Position numbers and translations under genes: made by a program. The notes beneath the pieces were generated by a model. The model did not search any database. It was not told the DNA's origin and saw only the letters and a program-made list of their open reading frames with translations. Below, one piece after another: positions 42,505-52,674 of a stretch of 64,000 nucleotides of DNA. Origin of the DNA: Roseburia sp. Its GTDB lineage: Bacteria > Bacillota > Clostridia > Lachnospirales > Lachnospiraceae. The DNA is taken from positions 62,001 through 126,000 of the forward strand of contig JAGBEG010000017.1 of assembly GCA_017937095.1 (NCBI GenBank), written 5' to 3'. Within the stretch, counting starts at the first letter, position 1; every line of letters starts with the position of its first letter.

Positions 42505-42969
42505 ATGTCAGAAAAAGAAATCGAAGTCTACGGAAAGCAGATGGAGGGGCTTGTGATACGCCCTTATGAGCATCATGCCAAGTACTACGAAACAGATCAG
42601 ATGGGCATTATCCACCATTCCAATTATATCAAGTGGATGGAGGAGGCAAGGATGGATCTGATGGAGCAGATCGGTCTGTCCTACAAGGAGATGGAGGCGA
42701 TGGAGATCATCAGCCCGGTGCTCTCGGTGTCCTGTGAATATCACAGCATGGTTCATTTCGATGATGTGGTCGTGATTGAGCCGCGCATTGTCAAGTACAA
42801 CGGCATCAAGATGGAGGTTGAGTATCGGATGACAGACAAGGCGACGGGTGAACTCAGGACGACGGGCAGAAGCTCGCACTGCTTTTTGAACCGTGCGGGC
42901 AGACCGATTTCCCTGAAACGGTCCTATCCGGAAATCGATACGAAGTTTTTTGAATATACGGATGTATAA
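42505..42969 (+). CDS. Acyl-CoA thioesterase, YbgC/4HBT family
   Basis: A 154-residue hot-dog-fold protein. The catalytic segment YYETDQMGIIHHSNYIKWME (about residues 27-46) has the Asp and His pattern of YbgC-type thioesterases. It probably hydrolyses acyl-CoA or aromatic acyl-CoA thioesters. It follows the CheY-like gene by 32 bases and precedes an aminopeptidase gene, so it may be part of a loose operon with no clear pathway link. Start at 42505; AAGAAGGAA precedes. Confidence 0.85.
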   Translation: MSEKEIEVYGKQMEGLVIRPYEHHAKYYETDQMGIIHHSNYIKWMEEARMDLMEQIGLSYKEMEAMEIISPVLSVSCEYHSMVHFDDVVVIEPRIVKYNGIKMEVEYRMTDKATGELRTTGRSSHCFLNRAGRPISLKRSYPEIDTKFFEYTDV

Positions 42970-43000
42970 ACAGGAATATTTTATTTAGGAGTGAAAGACA

Positions 43001-44791
43001 ATGATACAGGAAAGACTTAAGGCGCTGCGCGAGGAGATGGCGCAGAGAAACATTGACATCTACATTGTTCCGACATCGGATTTTCATGAGTCCGAGTATG
43101 TCGGGGAGCATTTCAAGGCGAGAAAGTTTATCACAGGTTTTACAGGATCTGCGGGAACTGCTGTCATCACGAGAACAGAGGCGGGGCTCTGGACAGACGG
43201 ACGTTATTTTGTGCAGGCGGAGAAGCAGCTTGCAGGAAGCACGGTGACGCTTTACCGCATGGGAGAAGAGGGCGTTCCCAAGGTGGATGAATTTGTCGAG
43301 GAGAAGCTCCCGGAGGGCGGATGCCTTGGATTCGACGGAAGGGTTGTAAACGGAAGCTGGGGCAGGAAGCTCCTTGGAATTGCAGAGAAGAAGAATGGCT
43401 CGCTGCATGTGGACGAGGATCTCATTGATCTGATCTGGAAGGACCGTCCGGCGCTTTCCAAGAAGCCGCTGTTTTTGCTGGACGAGAAATATTCCGGCAG
43501 AAGTACCGCGGATAAGCTCGCGGCGCTTAGAAAGGCAATGGAAGAGGAGGGCGCGAATTTCCATATCTTAACCTCTCTGTATGATATTGCGTGGCTCTTA
43601 AATATCCGCGGAGGCGACATCGATTATGTTCCGGTGGTGCTCTCCTACCTTGTTCTGACAGAGAAAGAATGTATCTGGTTTCTGCAGGAGGAGATCGTGG
43701 ATGAGAAGATTGCCGCTTATTTAAAGGACAACCAGATCACCACAAGACCGTACGACGATATTTATTCCTATGTAAAGGAGATTCCGGCGGATGCAAGCGT
43801 GCTGATGAACGGAAGCACGGTCAATTACCGGATCACAGCGAGCCTGAAACCGGAGATTACGATTGTAGACAAGCCGAATCCGACCGAGCTGATGAAAGCT
43901 GTCAAGAATCCGGTCGAGGTGGATAATACGAGAAAGGCGCACATCAAGGATGGCGTTGCATTTACCAAGTTTATGTACTGGCTTAAGACGAATATCGGCA
44001 AGATTCCGATGACAGAGATTTCCGCTTCCGATTATCTGGAGCAGTGCAGAAGAGCGCAGGAGAATTTTATCGACTTAAGCTTTGACACGATCTGCGCATA
44101 CGGACCGAATGCGGCGATGATGCACTATGCAGCGACGCCGGAGTCCGATACCGAGTTAAAGCCGGAGGGCTTCCTTCTGGTGGATTCCGGCGGACACTAT
44201 TTCGAGGGAACGACGGATATCACAAGGACGATGGCGCTCGGCTCGATTACGGATGAGATGCGTCTTCACTTCACCGCAGTATGCCGCTCGAACATGAATC
44301 TGGCAAATGCGAAGTTCCTCTATGGCTGCTGCGGACTGAACCTCGATATTTTAGCGCGCGAACCGCTGTGGGATATGGGTATTGACTACAAGTGCGGTAC
44401 AGGACACGGCGTCGGCTATATCTTAAACGTACACGAGGGTCCGAACGGTTTCCGCTGGAGAGTCGTGCCGGAGCGCCATGACAACGGAACGCTCGAGGAA
44501 GGCATGATCACGACGGATGAACCGGGCGTATATCTGGAAGGAAAGTACGGCATCCGCACGGAGAATGAGCTTGTGTGCCATAAGGCGGAGAAGAACGAGT
44601 ACGGTCAGTTCATGACTTTTGAGAATATCACGTACGCGCCGATCGATCTGGATGCGATCGATCCGAACGAGATGACAGGGCGTGAGAAGAAGATGCTGAA
44701 TGATTATCATGCGCTGGTATATAAGACGCTTTCCCCGTATATGACAGAGGAAGAGAACGAGTGGCTTAAGAAGTACACCCGTGCAATTTAA
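43001..44791 (+). CDS. Xaa-Pro aminopeptidase (M24)
   Basis: A 596-residue cytoplasmic peptidase that removes N-terminal residues ahead of proline. Two creatinase-like N-terminal domains (about 1-310) precede the pita-bread catalytic domain. Metal ligands: Asp in LVDSGGHYFEGTTDITRT (two), His in GTGHGVGYILNVHEG, Glu in TDEPGVYLEGKYGIRTENEL. The length matches the long aminopeptidase P form with a C-terminal extension. Ribosome binding site TAGGAG. Confidence 0.94.
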   Translation: MIQERLKALREEMAQRNIDIYIVPTSDFHESEYVGEHFKARKFITGFTGSAGTAVITRTEAGLWTDGRYFVQAEKQLAGSTVTLYRMGEEGVPKVDEFVEEKLPEGGCLGFDGRVVNGSWGRKLLGIAEKKNGSLHVDEDLIDLIWKDRPALSKKPLFLLDEKYSGRSTADKLAALRKAMEEEGANFHILTSLYDIAWLLNIRGGDIDYVPVVLSYLVLTEKECIWFLQEEIVDEKIAAYLKDNQITTRPYDDIYSYVKEIPADASVLMNGSTVNYRITASLKPEITIVDKPNPTELMKAVKNPVEVDNTRKAHIKDGVAFTKFMYWLKTNIGKIPMTEISASDYLEQCRRAQENFIDLSFDTICAYGPNAAMMHYAATPESDTELKPEGFLLVDSGGHYFEGTTDITRTMALGSITDEMRLHFTAVCRSNMNLANAKFLYGCCGLNLDILAREPLWDMGIDYKCGTGHGVGYILNVHEGPNGFRWRVVPERHDNGTLEEGMITTDEPGVYLEGKYGIRTENELVCHKAEKNEYGQFMTFENITYAPIDLDAIDPNEMTGREKKMLNDYHALVYKTLSPYMTEEENEWLKKYTRAI

Positions 44792-44888
44792 GAAGAACTT
44801 CCAGATCTTATACCAGAGGGCATTTCGCTGGGAAGTTCTAAGTCTCACGTGGAATTGTGCCGGGTAAGAAAGTTTAGAGGAGAATGAC

Positions 44889-47663
44889 ATGAGCGAAAAG
44901 CTGGTATTGATTGACGGACATAGTATTTTGAACCGGGCGTTTTTCGGAATCCCGGATTTGACGAACTCCGAGGGAATGCACACAAATGCGGTATATGGGT
45001 TTTTGAACATTATGTTCAAGATTCTCGAGGAGGAGAAGCCGAATTATCTCACCGTTGCATTTGATGTGTCGGAGCCGACTTTTCGCCATAAGATGTACGA
45101 TGCGTATAAGGGCACCAGAAAGCCGATGGCGTCAGAGCTTAAGGAGCAGGTGCCCCTGATGAAAGAAATGCTTCGGGCGATGGGGGTTACAGTCATCGAG
45201 AAGGGCGGCTATGAAGCCGACGATCTGCTGGGAACCATCGCAAAGAGCAGCGAGGCAAAAGGGGTTACGGTGTCGGTCGTTTCCGGTGACCGTGACCTCC
45301 TGCAGCTCGCCTCGGACAATATCAAAATCCGGATTCCAAAGACCAAGCGAACCGGAACGGAGATTGAGGACTACAATACGAAGGAAGTATTGGAAAAATA
45401 TATGGTGACGCCGACGCAGTTCATCGATGTGAAGGCGCTGATGGGCGATACGTCCGACAATATCCCGGGCGTGCCGGGGATCGGTGAGAAGACGGCGACG
45501 GCAATCATCGCGCAGTACGGCAGCATTGAGAATGCCTACGCGCATGTGGATGAGATACGACCGCCGCGTGCAAGCGCCAATTTGAAAGAGCATTACGATA
45601 TGGCGCAGATGAGTAAGACGCTGGCGACAATCGAAATCAATGCGGATATCGATTACAGTCTTGCCGATGCGAGATTAGAGAAGGTTTCCGATCTGTATAC
45701 AGAGGAAGCCTATTTGTTGTGTAAGAGATTGGAATTTAAGAATCTCCTCAGCAGATTTGAGGTGAGCGCGCCGAAGAATCTGGCGGAGGAGCATTTTAAG
45801 AAGATAGAGGACAGGAAGGAAGCGGAGAGGATATTTGCCGCGCTCCGTGGAAAGGAATGCGGATTCTATGTCGTGCCGTATGAGGAGCACCAAGATTCGC
45901 ACATGGAGGCGGACGGGCAGATGAATCTGTTCGGGGACGCGGAGACTGCTTCCGGCAACGCAGACGGAGCTTCTGCGGCAGACGGGCAGAATGCAGGAAC
46001 TCTGTTCCTGGGGCTTGCGGTGGCATACGGCGGGGAGGACATCTATTATGTGGAGGCGGGGGCAGCGCTTAGCTGTGACGTCATCCGCAAATTGTTCACG
46101 GAAAGCGGCGCAGCTTCCTACGCGACGCTCGATTTGAAGCCGCAGCTTGCGGCGCTTGGAATGCTGGAGAAGAAATGTGCCGGGACGGTTTCACAGGAGA
46201 ACCTCTTTGACAATACGATTGCGGCATATCTGTTAAACCCGATCAAGAACGAGTATCCTTATGAGGATATCGCAAAAGATTACGCGGGTTGTATGCCGCC
46301 GTCGCGCAGAGATCTTATGGAGAAGCTGACCTGTGAAAAGGCGGCGAAGGAGAAGCCGGAAGCGCTCCTGAAATATGTCTGCTATATGGCGTATGTGGCG
46401 TTTGCTTCAAGGAAGCAGTTGGAGGCAGAGCTAAAGGACACCGGAATGCATGAGCTTTTTACTGCTATCGAGATGCCGCTCGTGTTCACGCTGGCGGATA
46501 TGGAGAAGGAGGGCATTATCGCATCCGGCGAGGCGCTTAGGGAATATGGAGACAAGCTCGCCGTGCGCATCGGTGAACTGGAGCAGAAGATTTACGGGGA
46601 AGCGGGCGAGGAGTTCAACATCAATTCCCCAAAGCAGCTCGGCGTGATTCTGTTTGAGAAGCTTTCGCTTCCGAACGGCAAGAAGACCAAGACGGGCTAT
46701 TCGACAGCGGCGGACGTGCTGGAGCACCTTGCGCCGGATTACCCGATCGTGGCGGATATCTTAGAGTACCGCCAGCTTGCCAAGCTAAAGTCCACCTACG
46801 CGGACGGTCTGGTGAATTATATTGCAGAGGACGGAAGGATTCACACGTCCTTTAACCAGACGATCACGGCGACCGGAAGACTCAGCAGCACGGAGCCGAA
46901 TCTGCAGAACATCCCGATGCGAATTGAGCTGGGAAGACTGATCCGCAAGGCATTCCTGCCGAAGGAGGGCTTTGTATTCGTGGATGCGGACTACTCGCAG
47001 ATTGAGCTGCGCGTGCTGGCGCATCTTTCGGGCGACGAGAAGCTGATCGAGGCATACCGTACGGCACAGGATATTCACCGGACGACGGCTTCCCAGGTGT
47101 TTCATATCCCGTTTGACGAGGTGACGGATTTGCAGCGAAGGAACGCCAAAGCGGTCAATTTCGGTATCGTCTATGGAATCAGTTCGTTTGGCTTAAGTCA
47201 GGATCTTTCCATCAGCAAGAAGGAAGCGGCGGAATATATTGAGCGCTATTTTGAGACATACCCGAAGATTAAGGGTTATCTCGACGGTCTGGTAGCAGAG
47301 GCGAAGGAAAAGGGCTATGTCACGACAATGTTTGGCAGACGGCGCCAGATTCCGGAGCTTTCCTCGAGCAATTTCATGCAGCGTTCCTTCGGGGAGCGTA
47401 TCGCGATGAATTCCCCGATTCAGGGAACGGCGGCGGATATTATTAAGATTGCAATGAACCGTGTGCATGACAGGCTTCTCGCGGAGGGGCTTAAGTCCAG
47501 ACTGATTCTGACGGTGCACGATGAACTGCTGGTTGAGACGGCGGAGAATGAGGAGAATGAAGTGAGAAAGATTCTCGAAGAGGAGATGCACGGTGCGGCA
47601 GAGCTTGCAGTTACGCTGGAAATTGACGTGCATTCCGGACACGACTGGTACGAGGCGAAGTAA
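44889..47663 (+). CDS. polA: DNA polymerase I
   Basis: A 924-residue repair and Okazaki-fragment polymerase. The 5'-nuclease domain (about 1-300) starts LVLIDGHSILNRAFF and includes GYEADDLLGT and GDTSDNIPGVPGIG. The middle exonuclease domain (about 310-500) lacks the DxE motif that coordinates metal (here FLGLAVAYGG), so proofreading is probably lost, as in Bacillus and Thermus enzymes. The polymerase domain has DADYSQIELRVLAHLSGD, RRNAKAVNFGIVYG and VHDELLVE. A low-complexity segment (about 335-380) separates domains. It is followed by coaE. Confidence 0.97.
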   Translation: MSEKLVLIDGHSILNRAFFGIPDLTNSEGMHTNAVYGFLNIMFKILEEEKPNYLTVAFDVSEPTFRHKMYDAYKGTRKPMASELKEQVPLMKEMLRAMGVTVIEKGGYEADDLLGTIAKSSEAKGVTVSVVSGDRDLLQLASDNIKIRIPKTKRTGTEIEDYNTKEVLEKYMVTPTQFIDVKALMGDTSDNIPGVPGIGEKTATAIIAQYGSIENAYAHVDEIRPPRASANLKEHYDMAQMSKTLATIEINADIDYSLADARLEKVSDLYTEEAYLLCKRLEFKNLLSRFEVSAPKNLAEEHFKKIEDRKEAERIFAALRGKECGFYVVPYEEHQDSHMEADGQMNLFGDAETASGNADGASAADGQNAGTLFLGLAVAYGGEDIYYVEAGAALSCDVIRKLFTESGAASYATLDLKPQLAALGMLEKKCAGTVSQENLFDNTIAAYLLNPIKNEYPYEDIAKDYAGCMPPSRRDLMEKLTCEKAAKEKPEALLKYVCYMAYVAFASRKQLEAELKDTGMHELFTAIEMPLVFTLADMEKEGIIASGEALREYGDKLAVRIGELEQKIYGEAGEEFNINSPKQLGVILFEKLSLPNGKKTKTGYSTAADVLEHLAPDYPIVADILEYRQLAKLKSTYADGLVNYIAEDGRIHTSFNQTITATGRLSSTEPNLQNIPMRIELGRLIRKAFLPKEGFVFVDADYSQIELRVLAHLSGDEKLIEAYRTAQDIHRTTASQVFHIPFDEVTDLQRRNAKAVNFGIVYGISSFGLSQDLSISKKEAAEYIERYFETYPKIKGYLDGLVAEAKEKGYVTTMFGRRRQIPELSSSNFMQRSFGERIAMNSPIQGTAADIIKIAMNRVHDRLLAEGLKSRLILTVHDELLVETAENEENEVRKILEEEMHGAAELAVTLEIDVHSGHDWYEAK

Positions 47664-47713
47664 AGCGGACTGCCGCAGAAAACGGGCGGAAGGAACCAAA
47701 GCAGGAGAGACAT

Positions 47714-48340
47714 ATGAAGTTTATCGGAATTACCGGCGGGGTGGGGGCAGGCAAGTCAGAGGTTCTGTCCTATCTTGCGAAAAAGCCGGGGACGAAGGTC
47801 ATGCTGGCGGATGAGATCGCGCATGACTTGATGGAACCGGGAACGGAGTGTTATAATCAGATTCACAGCGCATTTGCGGGGGAGGATATTTTTCTGCCGC
47901 AGGGCGGTCTGGACAGAGGGAAGCTTGCGTCTGTTATTTTTTCGGACGATAAGAAGCGCCTTGCCATGAACGCCATCGTGCATCCGGCGGTAAAGCGTTA
48001 TGTGCAGCAGACCGCAGAGCGTGAGAGGGCAGAGGGTAAGACAGGACTTCTGGTGCTTGAGGCGGCGCTTTTGATTGAAGAACATTATGATGAAATTTGT
48101 GATGAACTCTGGTATATTTATACGAGAGAAGAGATACGGCAAAAGCGTCTGATGGAGAGCAGAGGGTATTCACCCGGGAAGGTGCGTCAGATTTTTGCCA
48201 GTCAGCTTGGTGAGGAGGTCTATCGCGCCGCGTGCCGCGTCGTCATTGACAACAACGGTACGGTGGAGGAGGTTTTCGCGCAGATTGACCGGGCGATTTC
48301 GAACATGAGCAGAGGAACAGGAGATACCGCAGATGAGTGA
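47714..48340 (+). CDS. coaE: Dephospho-CoA kinase
   Basis: A 208-residue P-loop kinase for the last step of CoA synthesis. Walker A is ITGGVGAGKSEVL at residues 6-18; DEIAHDLMEPG and LLVLEAALLIEEHYDE match the family. The polA-coaE order is common in Firmicutes. Its end overlaps the start of the FtsA-like gene by eight bases, so translation is coupled. Ribosome binding site AGGAGAG. Confidence 0.94.
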   Translation: MKFIGITGGVGAGKSEVLSYLAKKPGTKVMLADEIAHDLMEPGTECYNQIHSAFAGEDIFLPQGGLDRGKLASVIFSDDKKRLAMNAIVHPAVKRYVQQTAERERAEGKTGLLVLEAALLIEEHYDEICDELWYIYTREEIRQKRLMESRGYSPGKVRQIFASQLGEEVYRAACRVVIDNNGTVEEVFAQIDRAISNMSRGTGDTADE

Positions 48341-50795
48341 AACAAGCGTATTCGACCAGTCACTGGTGTTTGGTCTTGATATTGGAACAAGAAATGTCGT
48401 CGGAACCGTCGGCTATAAGGATGGGGATGAGTTTGTCGTCGTGGCGCAGTACGTTGTGGAACATGAGACGCGCGCGATGCTCGACGGGCAGATTCATGAT
48501 ATCGGCCGTGTGGGCCGAACCATCAGCAGGGTAAAGGAAGAACTCGAGTCACAGATCGGGCAGGAGCTTACCGAGGTATGTATCGCAGCCGCTGGCCGTG
48601 TGCTTAAGACGGTGACGACGAATATTCAGTATGATTTCCCGGAGGAGACGGTCGTGACGGGAGAGGACATTCATACCCTTGATCTGCTTGGAATTGAGAA
48701 GGCGCAGACGATTTTAAAGGAAATGAATGATACCCGCTATAAGTTCTACTGTGTGGGCTACTCGGTCATGAAGTATTTCTTGAACGACGAGCCTTTTTCG
48801 AGTCTGGAATCCCATAAGGCGGAGCGGATCGCCGAGGACATCATTGTGACCTTCCTTCCGGAGGACGTTGTGGACGGGCTTTATGCGGCGGTCGGTATGG
48901 CGGGGCTTTCTGTGGCAAATATGACGTTGGAGCCTATTGCCGCAATCAATGTCGCAATCCCTGAGAATTTCCGTCTGTTGAATATCGCGCTTGTCGATAT
49001 CGGCGCGGGAACAAGCGATATTTCCGTCACAAGGGACGGAAGCATTATCGCTTATGGCATGATTCCGCTCGCGGGGGATGAGATTACGGAGCTGATCGTG
49101 CAGAACTATCTGGTTGATTTTAAGACGGCGGAGTACATCAAGCTTACCAGCGGAATTGCGGATAAGGTTACATATAAGGATATCATGCTGATCGAACACA
49201 CGATTCCGTCGAAGGATGTCTGGGATCTCACGGAGCCGGTGGTCGATAAGATGACGACCGAGGTGGCGGAGAAGATCAAAGAGTTAAACGGCGATAAAAC
49301 AGTGAGCGCAGCGTTTATCGTAGGGGGCGGAGGCAAGATTCACGGCTATACGCAGATGCTTGCAAAGAAGCTCGATCTGCCGGAGGAGCGTGTCGCGCTC
49401 CGCGGCGAGGAAGTGCTTGGCGAGGTAACGTTCCTGCAGACAGAGATTCAGAAGGACCCGCTGCTCGTAACGCCGATCGGTATCTGCCTCAATTATTACG
49501 ATCAGCGCAACAGCTTCATTATGGTGCGTTTTAACGGGGAGCGCATCAAGCTGTATGACAATAACAAACTTACAATCGTAGACGCGGCGCTTCAGGCGGG
49601 CTTCCCGAATGAGGAACTGTTCCCGAAGAGAGGAAAAGAGCTGCAGTTCTTCGTCAATGGAACGAGCCGTATCGTCCGCGGAGAACTGGGAGAATCGGCT
49701 GAGATTTTCATGAATGACCGGCTGGTAAATATCAACACGCCGCTTGAGCCGAACAGTGATATCGTGATTGAGGCGTCCACGCAGGGAGAGCCTGCGGTCT
49801 GCACATTAGAGCAGCTCCCGGAGTATTCTTCCTCAGACATGAAGTTCATCGTAAACGGGCGTATTGTCCGCTGCCCGAAATATTTAGAGGTCAACGGCAG
49901 TCTGGAACTTCCGTCCTACGAAATTCAGGACGGCGATCAGGTTGAGACGCGCAGCTTCTACACGGTGGGACAGTTGGCGGCGTTCATGGACGTGGAAGTG
50001 GATATGGATCATGAGATTCTGGTCAATAACCGTGTCGCGACGATGGACAGCCTCATCTATGAGAATTTTACGATCGACTGGACGGTGCTGTCCTTTGGTG
50101 CAGCGGCGGTAGACCCGTCGGAACTCCCTGTGGCAACTGATTTTGGGGCGGCGGCTGGTGCAGCGGCGCAGGCAGCCGAAGCAGATGTTGCGACGGCAGG
50201 CGAAAGCGCTGCTCCCAGTGCGGTGGAGATCCTGACAGGCTGGGAAAGACGGAGGTCGGAAGCGAGAGAAAAACAGAACGCTTTAAAAGAGCAGGAGAAG
50301 AAGCCGGGAGAAATGCCGGATGTGCCGGAAGATGAAGCGCAGGCGCAGGAGGCAGAAGAAGGTACCGACGGGCAGAGGGAAGGAAAAACGTCTGGCACGT
50401 CGGAAAATAAGCAGGGAGCGGCAGATACCGGAGACGTTGGAGAAAACAGCGTGAACATGGCAGCGGCATCCGGCATGTCGGAAAATAAGCAGGGAGCGGC
50501 AGATACCGGAAGTGCCGGGGAAGACAGCGTGAATGCGGCAGCCGGAGCATCTGCGGCAGCCAGCGAGAAAAACGCCGCAGCCGGGAATACGGTCAATATT
50601 TTTATCAACGGACAGCCTGTCCGCCTCACCGGGAAAAAGAGTTATATTTTTGTAGATATTTTTGATTTTTATGAGTTCGATCTTAAGGCTTCTGCCGGAA
50701 GAGCAGTCGTCACGAAACGAAACGGCGAGAATGCGCAGTTTACGGCGGAGCTTTGCGAAGGCGATCAGATCGAGCTTGGATGGCAGGAGAATTAG
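48333..50795 (+). CDS. Large FtsA/PilM-like actin-fold protein
   Basis: An 820-residue protein, about twice the length of FtsA. Residues about 10-390 are an actin-like ATPase fold: FGLDIGTRNVVGTVGYKDG, VDIGAGTSDISVTRDG and FIVGGGGKIHGY. After it come several similar short beta-rich units, each with a V-x-F-x-V-N-G-like strand (MVRFNGERIKLY, FFVNGTSRIV, FIVNGRIVRCP, ILVNNRVATM, NIFINGQPVRL), a low-complexity linker with a 26-residue duplication (SENKQGAADTG, DNA period 78 bp at 50401 and 50479), and a last unit. No membrane-binding amphipathic helix is obvious. It may organise a surface or division structure; function unproven. Confidence 0.8.
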   Translation: MSETSVFDQSLVFGLDIGTRNVVGTVGYKDGDEFVVVAQYVVEHETRAMLDGQIHDIGRVGRTISRVKEELESQIGQELTEVCIAAAGRVLKTVTTNIQYDFPEETVVTGEDIHTLDLLGIEKAQTILKEMNDTRYKFYCVGYSVMKYFLNDEPFSSLESHKAERIAEDIIVTFLPEDVVDGLYAAVGMAGLSVANMTLEPIAAINVAIPENFRLLNIALVDIGAGTSDISVTRDGSIIAYGMIPLAGDEITELIVQNYLVDFKTAEYIKLTSGIADKVTYKDIMLIEHTIPSKDVWDLTEPVVDKMTTEVAEKIKELNGDKTVSAAFIVGGGGKIHGYTQMLAKKLDLPEERVALRGEEVLGEVTFLQTEIQKDPLLVTPIGICLNYYDQRNSFIMVRFNGERIKLYDNNKLTIVDAALQAGFPNEELFPKRGKELQFFVNGTSRIVRGELGESAEIFMNDRLVNINTPLEPNSDIVIEASTQGEPAVCTLEQLPEYSSSDMKFIVNGRIVRCPKYLEVNGSLELPSYEIQDGDQVETRSFYTVGQLAAFMDVEVDMDHEILVNNRVATMDSLIYENFTIDWTVLSFGAAAVDPSELPVATDFGAAAGAAAQAAEADVATAGESAAPSAVEILTGWERRRSEAREKQNALKEQEKKPGEMPDVPEDEAQAQEAEEGTDGQREGKTSGTSENKQGAADTGDVGENSVNMAAASGMSENKQGAADTGSAGEDSVNAAAGASAAASEKNAAAGNTVNIFINGQPVRLTGKKSYIFVDIFDFYEFDLKASAGRAVVTKRNGENAQFTAELCEGDQIELGWQEN

Positions 50796-50799
50796 GAAC

Positions 50800-51597
50800 A
50801 TGGAATTATGCAGCATTGCGAGCGGCAGCAGCGGAAACTGTATCTGCGTCGGAACGGACGAGTGTCATCTTCTGGTGGATGCGGGAATCAGCGGAAAACG
50901 GATTGAGGCAGGACTCAATTCTATCGATCTTAAGACGGAGGAGATGCAGGGGATTCTGATTACGCATGAGCACGGCGATCATATCGCGGGACTTGGCGTG
51001 CTGGCGAGACGCTATGGACTTCCTCTGTATGCAACGGCGGGAACGATTGAGGCAATCAAGCGTACCGCCTCGGTCGGAAAGATCGATGAGACGCTGTTTC
51101 GTGAGGTGCACGCGGGGGAGGAGTTCGTGGTCGGCGATATGACGATTGAGCCGGTTGCGATTTCGCATGACGCGGCAGAGCCGGTGGCGTACAAAATGAC
51201 GCAGCCGGGGAAGGCGATGGCGGTCATGACGGATCTTGGAAAATATGACGATAATATTGTGAAAAAGCTGAAGAATCTCGACGTGCTGCTCCTTGAGGCG
51301 AACCATGATGTACATATGCTGCAGGTCGGAAGCTATCCGTACCCGCTCAAGCAGCGTATTTTAGGGGAGAGGGGACATCTTTCCAACGAGCTTTCGGGCA
51401 GGCTTTTGGGGGAGGTGCTGCACGATCATTTTAAGACGGTGGTGTTAGGGCATCTTTCCAAGGAAAATAATTATGAGGAGCTTGCATATGAGACGGTGCG
51501 GCTGGAAGTGACGCTGGGAGAGAATCCGTATCGCGGAGACGATTTCCCGATGTATGTGGCAAAGAGAGACGAACCGTCGCAGATGATCCGGTTTTAG
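50800..51597 (+). CDS. Metallo-beta-lactamase-fold hydrolase, YycJ/WalJ-like
   Basis: A 265-residue protein. The metal motif THEHGDHIAGL is at about residue 55, and MELCSIASGSSGNCICVGTD is the typical YycJ start. YycJ relatives are 5'-to-3' DNA exonucleases linked to mismatch repair and cell-wall control in Bacillus. Start at 50800 follows AGGAG; an in-frame extension upstream lies in the FtsA-like gene. It begins five bases after that gene, so they are probably co-transcribed. Confidence 0.87.
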   Translation: MELCSIASGSSGNCICVGTDECHLLVDAGISGKRIEAGLNSIDLKTEEMQGILITHEHGDHIAGLGVLARRYGLPLYATAGTIEAIKRTASVGKIDETLFREVHAGEEFVVGDMTIEPVAISHDAAEPVAYKMTQPGKAMAVMTDLGKYDDNIVKKLKNLDVLLLEANHDVHMLQVGSYPYPLKQRILGERGHLSNELSGRLLGEVLHDHFKTVVLGHLSKENNYEELAYETVRLEVTLGENPYRGDDFPMYVAKRDEPSQMIRF

Positions 51598-51634
51598 GCA
51601 ATGGAGAACATGAGGAAGTGGAGGCGTATAGATT

Positions 51635-52090
51635 ATGAATGCAGAACTCATTGAGACGGTGATTGCGCTTGTTCTGGCGGGAATCGTGTTCCTGATTTGT
51701 TTTTTTGCGTTTCATCTTGGCGGAAAGTCAAAAAAAGAGCGGTTTATCGAAAAGGCGGCGGCAGCGGGCTGTATTGCAAAGGGCGTGGCGGTGAAAGCCG
51801 AAACCAGAGTTGCAGATACAGATGACCACAACCGTGTTACCAGCCCGGCAGCTACGTGGGTAACTTATGAGTACATGGTTTCCGGGAAAAAATATAATCT
51901 GGCATTACGGTTTGAGGGGCGCTGTCTAAGCGGCGGGTATCCGCAGGAAGTGACTTTTTATTACGACAAGAAAAATCCGCAGAAGGCGCTTACAGGCACA
52001 GAGCAGTCCAGACTGCACGAGAAGCAGGGGCGCTGGGTGGCGACGATCATTCTCACGATTCTGGTGTACAAGCTGGCGAAAATGATGTAA
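51635..52090 (+). CDS. DUF3592-like membrane protein
   Basis: A 151-residue protein with an N-terminal helix (about 5-28, TVIALVLAGIVFLICFFAFH), an extracellular or cytoplasmic beta-rich domain (TWVTYEYMVSGKKYNLALRF and VTFYYDKKNPQKAL, as in DUF3592), and a C-terminal helix (VATIILTILVYKLA). No enzyme motif. Follows the hydrolase gene by 37 bases. Function unknown. Confidence 0.7.
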   Translation: MNAELIETVIALVLAGIVFLICFFAFHLGGKSKKERFIEKAAAAGCIAKGVAVKAETRVADTDDHNRVTSPAATWVTYEYMVSGKKYNLALRFEGRCLSGGYPQEVTFYYDKKNPQKALTGTEQSRLHEKQGRWVATIILTILVYKLAKMM

Positions 52091-52135
52091 GGACACAGAT
52101 TTTGGAAAATGACGTGCCGGGGAGAGGAATAGGCA

Positions 52136-52165
52136 TTGACTTGGCAAAATGTCCTGTATTATAAT
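52136..52165 (+). promoter_or_regulatory. Promoter of the ACT-domain gene
   Basis: TTGACT (52136-52141), 18-bp spacer, TATAAT (52160-52165). Confidence 0.75.
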
Positions 52166-52216
52166 CAGTGTTAATGTGGCAAAGTGAGTAATAAGAGAAG
52201 AATAGGAGCAGAGGGA

Positions 52217-52501
52217 ATGGAAAACACGGCAGACAAGACAATTATTACGGTCGTAGGAAAAGATACAGTGGGTATTATCGCAAAGGTATGTACATATCTT
52301 TCCGAGAATCAGATCAATGTTCTGGATATTTCCCAGACGATCGTATCCGGTTTCTTTAATATGATGATGATCGTGGATATGAGCAGTTCGGCGAAGGGTT
52401 TTGGCGAGTGCCAGAAAGACCTTGATGAAATCGGGGCGCAGATCGGCGTTTCCATCAAGTGCCAGAAGGAAGAAATCTTCGAGAAGATGCACAGAATCTA
52501 G
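52217..52501 (+). CDS. ACT-domain protein, UPF0237 family
   Basis: A 94-residue single ACT-like domain: TIITVVGKDTVGIIAKVCTY is the ligand-binding N-terminal loop. Start at 52217, after AGGAGCAGAGGGA. ACT domains bind amino acids. It is followed by the UPF0210 gene, and these two families are found side by side in many bacteria and archaea, so they probably act as sensor and effector. Ligand unknown. Confidence 0.88.
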   Translation: MENTADKTIITVVGKDTVGIIAKVCTYLSENQINVLDISQTIVSGFFNMMMIVDMSSSAKGFGECQKDLDEIGAQIGVSIKCQKEEIFEKMHRI

Positions 52502-52674
52502 TGTGCGGTATCATTCACTTTCGGGCAAGTCATTATGCGAAATGCGAGTGACACAGTGCACGAGTGTACTGACACGGGAAGAGTTTCGAGGGCGTATGCC
52601 GCAAAGAAGGCAGCACTGCTTCGGGAGTTTCGAATTTCACATCGAAGAATGGATAGAAGGCATGGAGGACAGAG

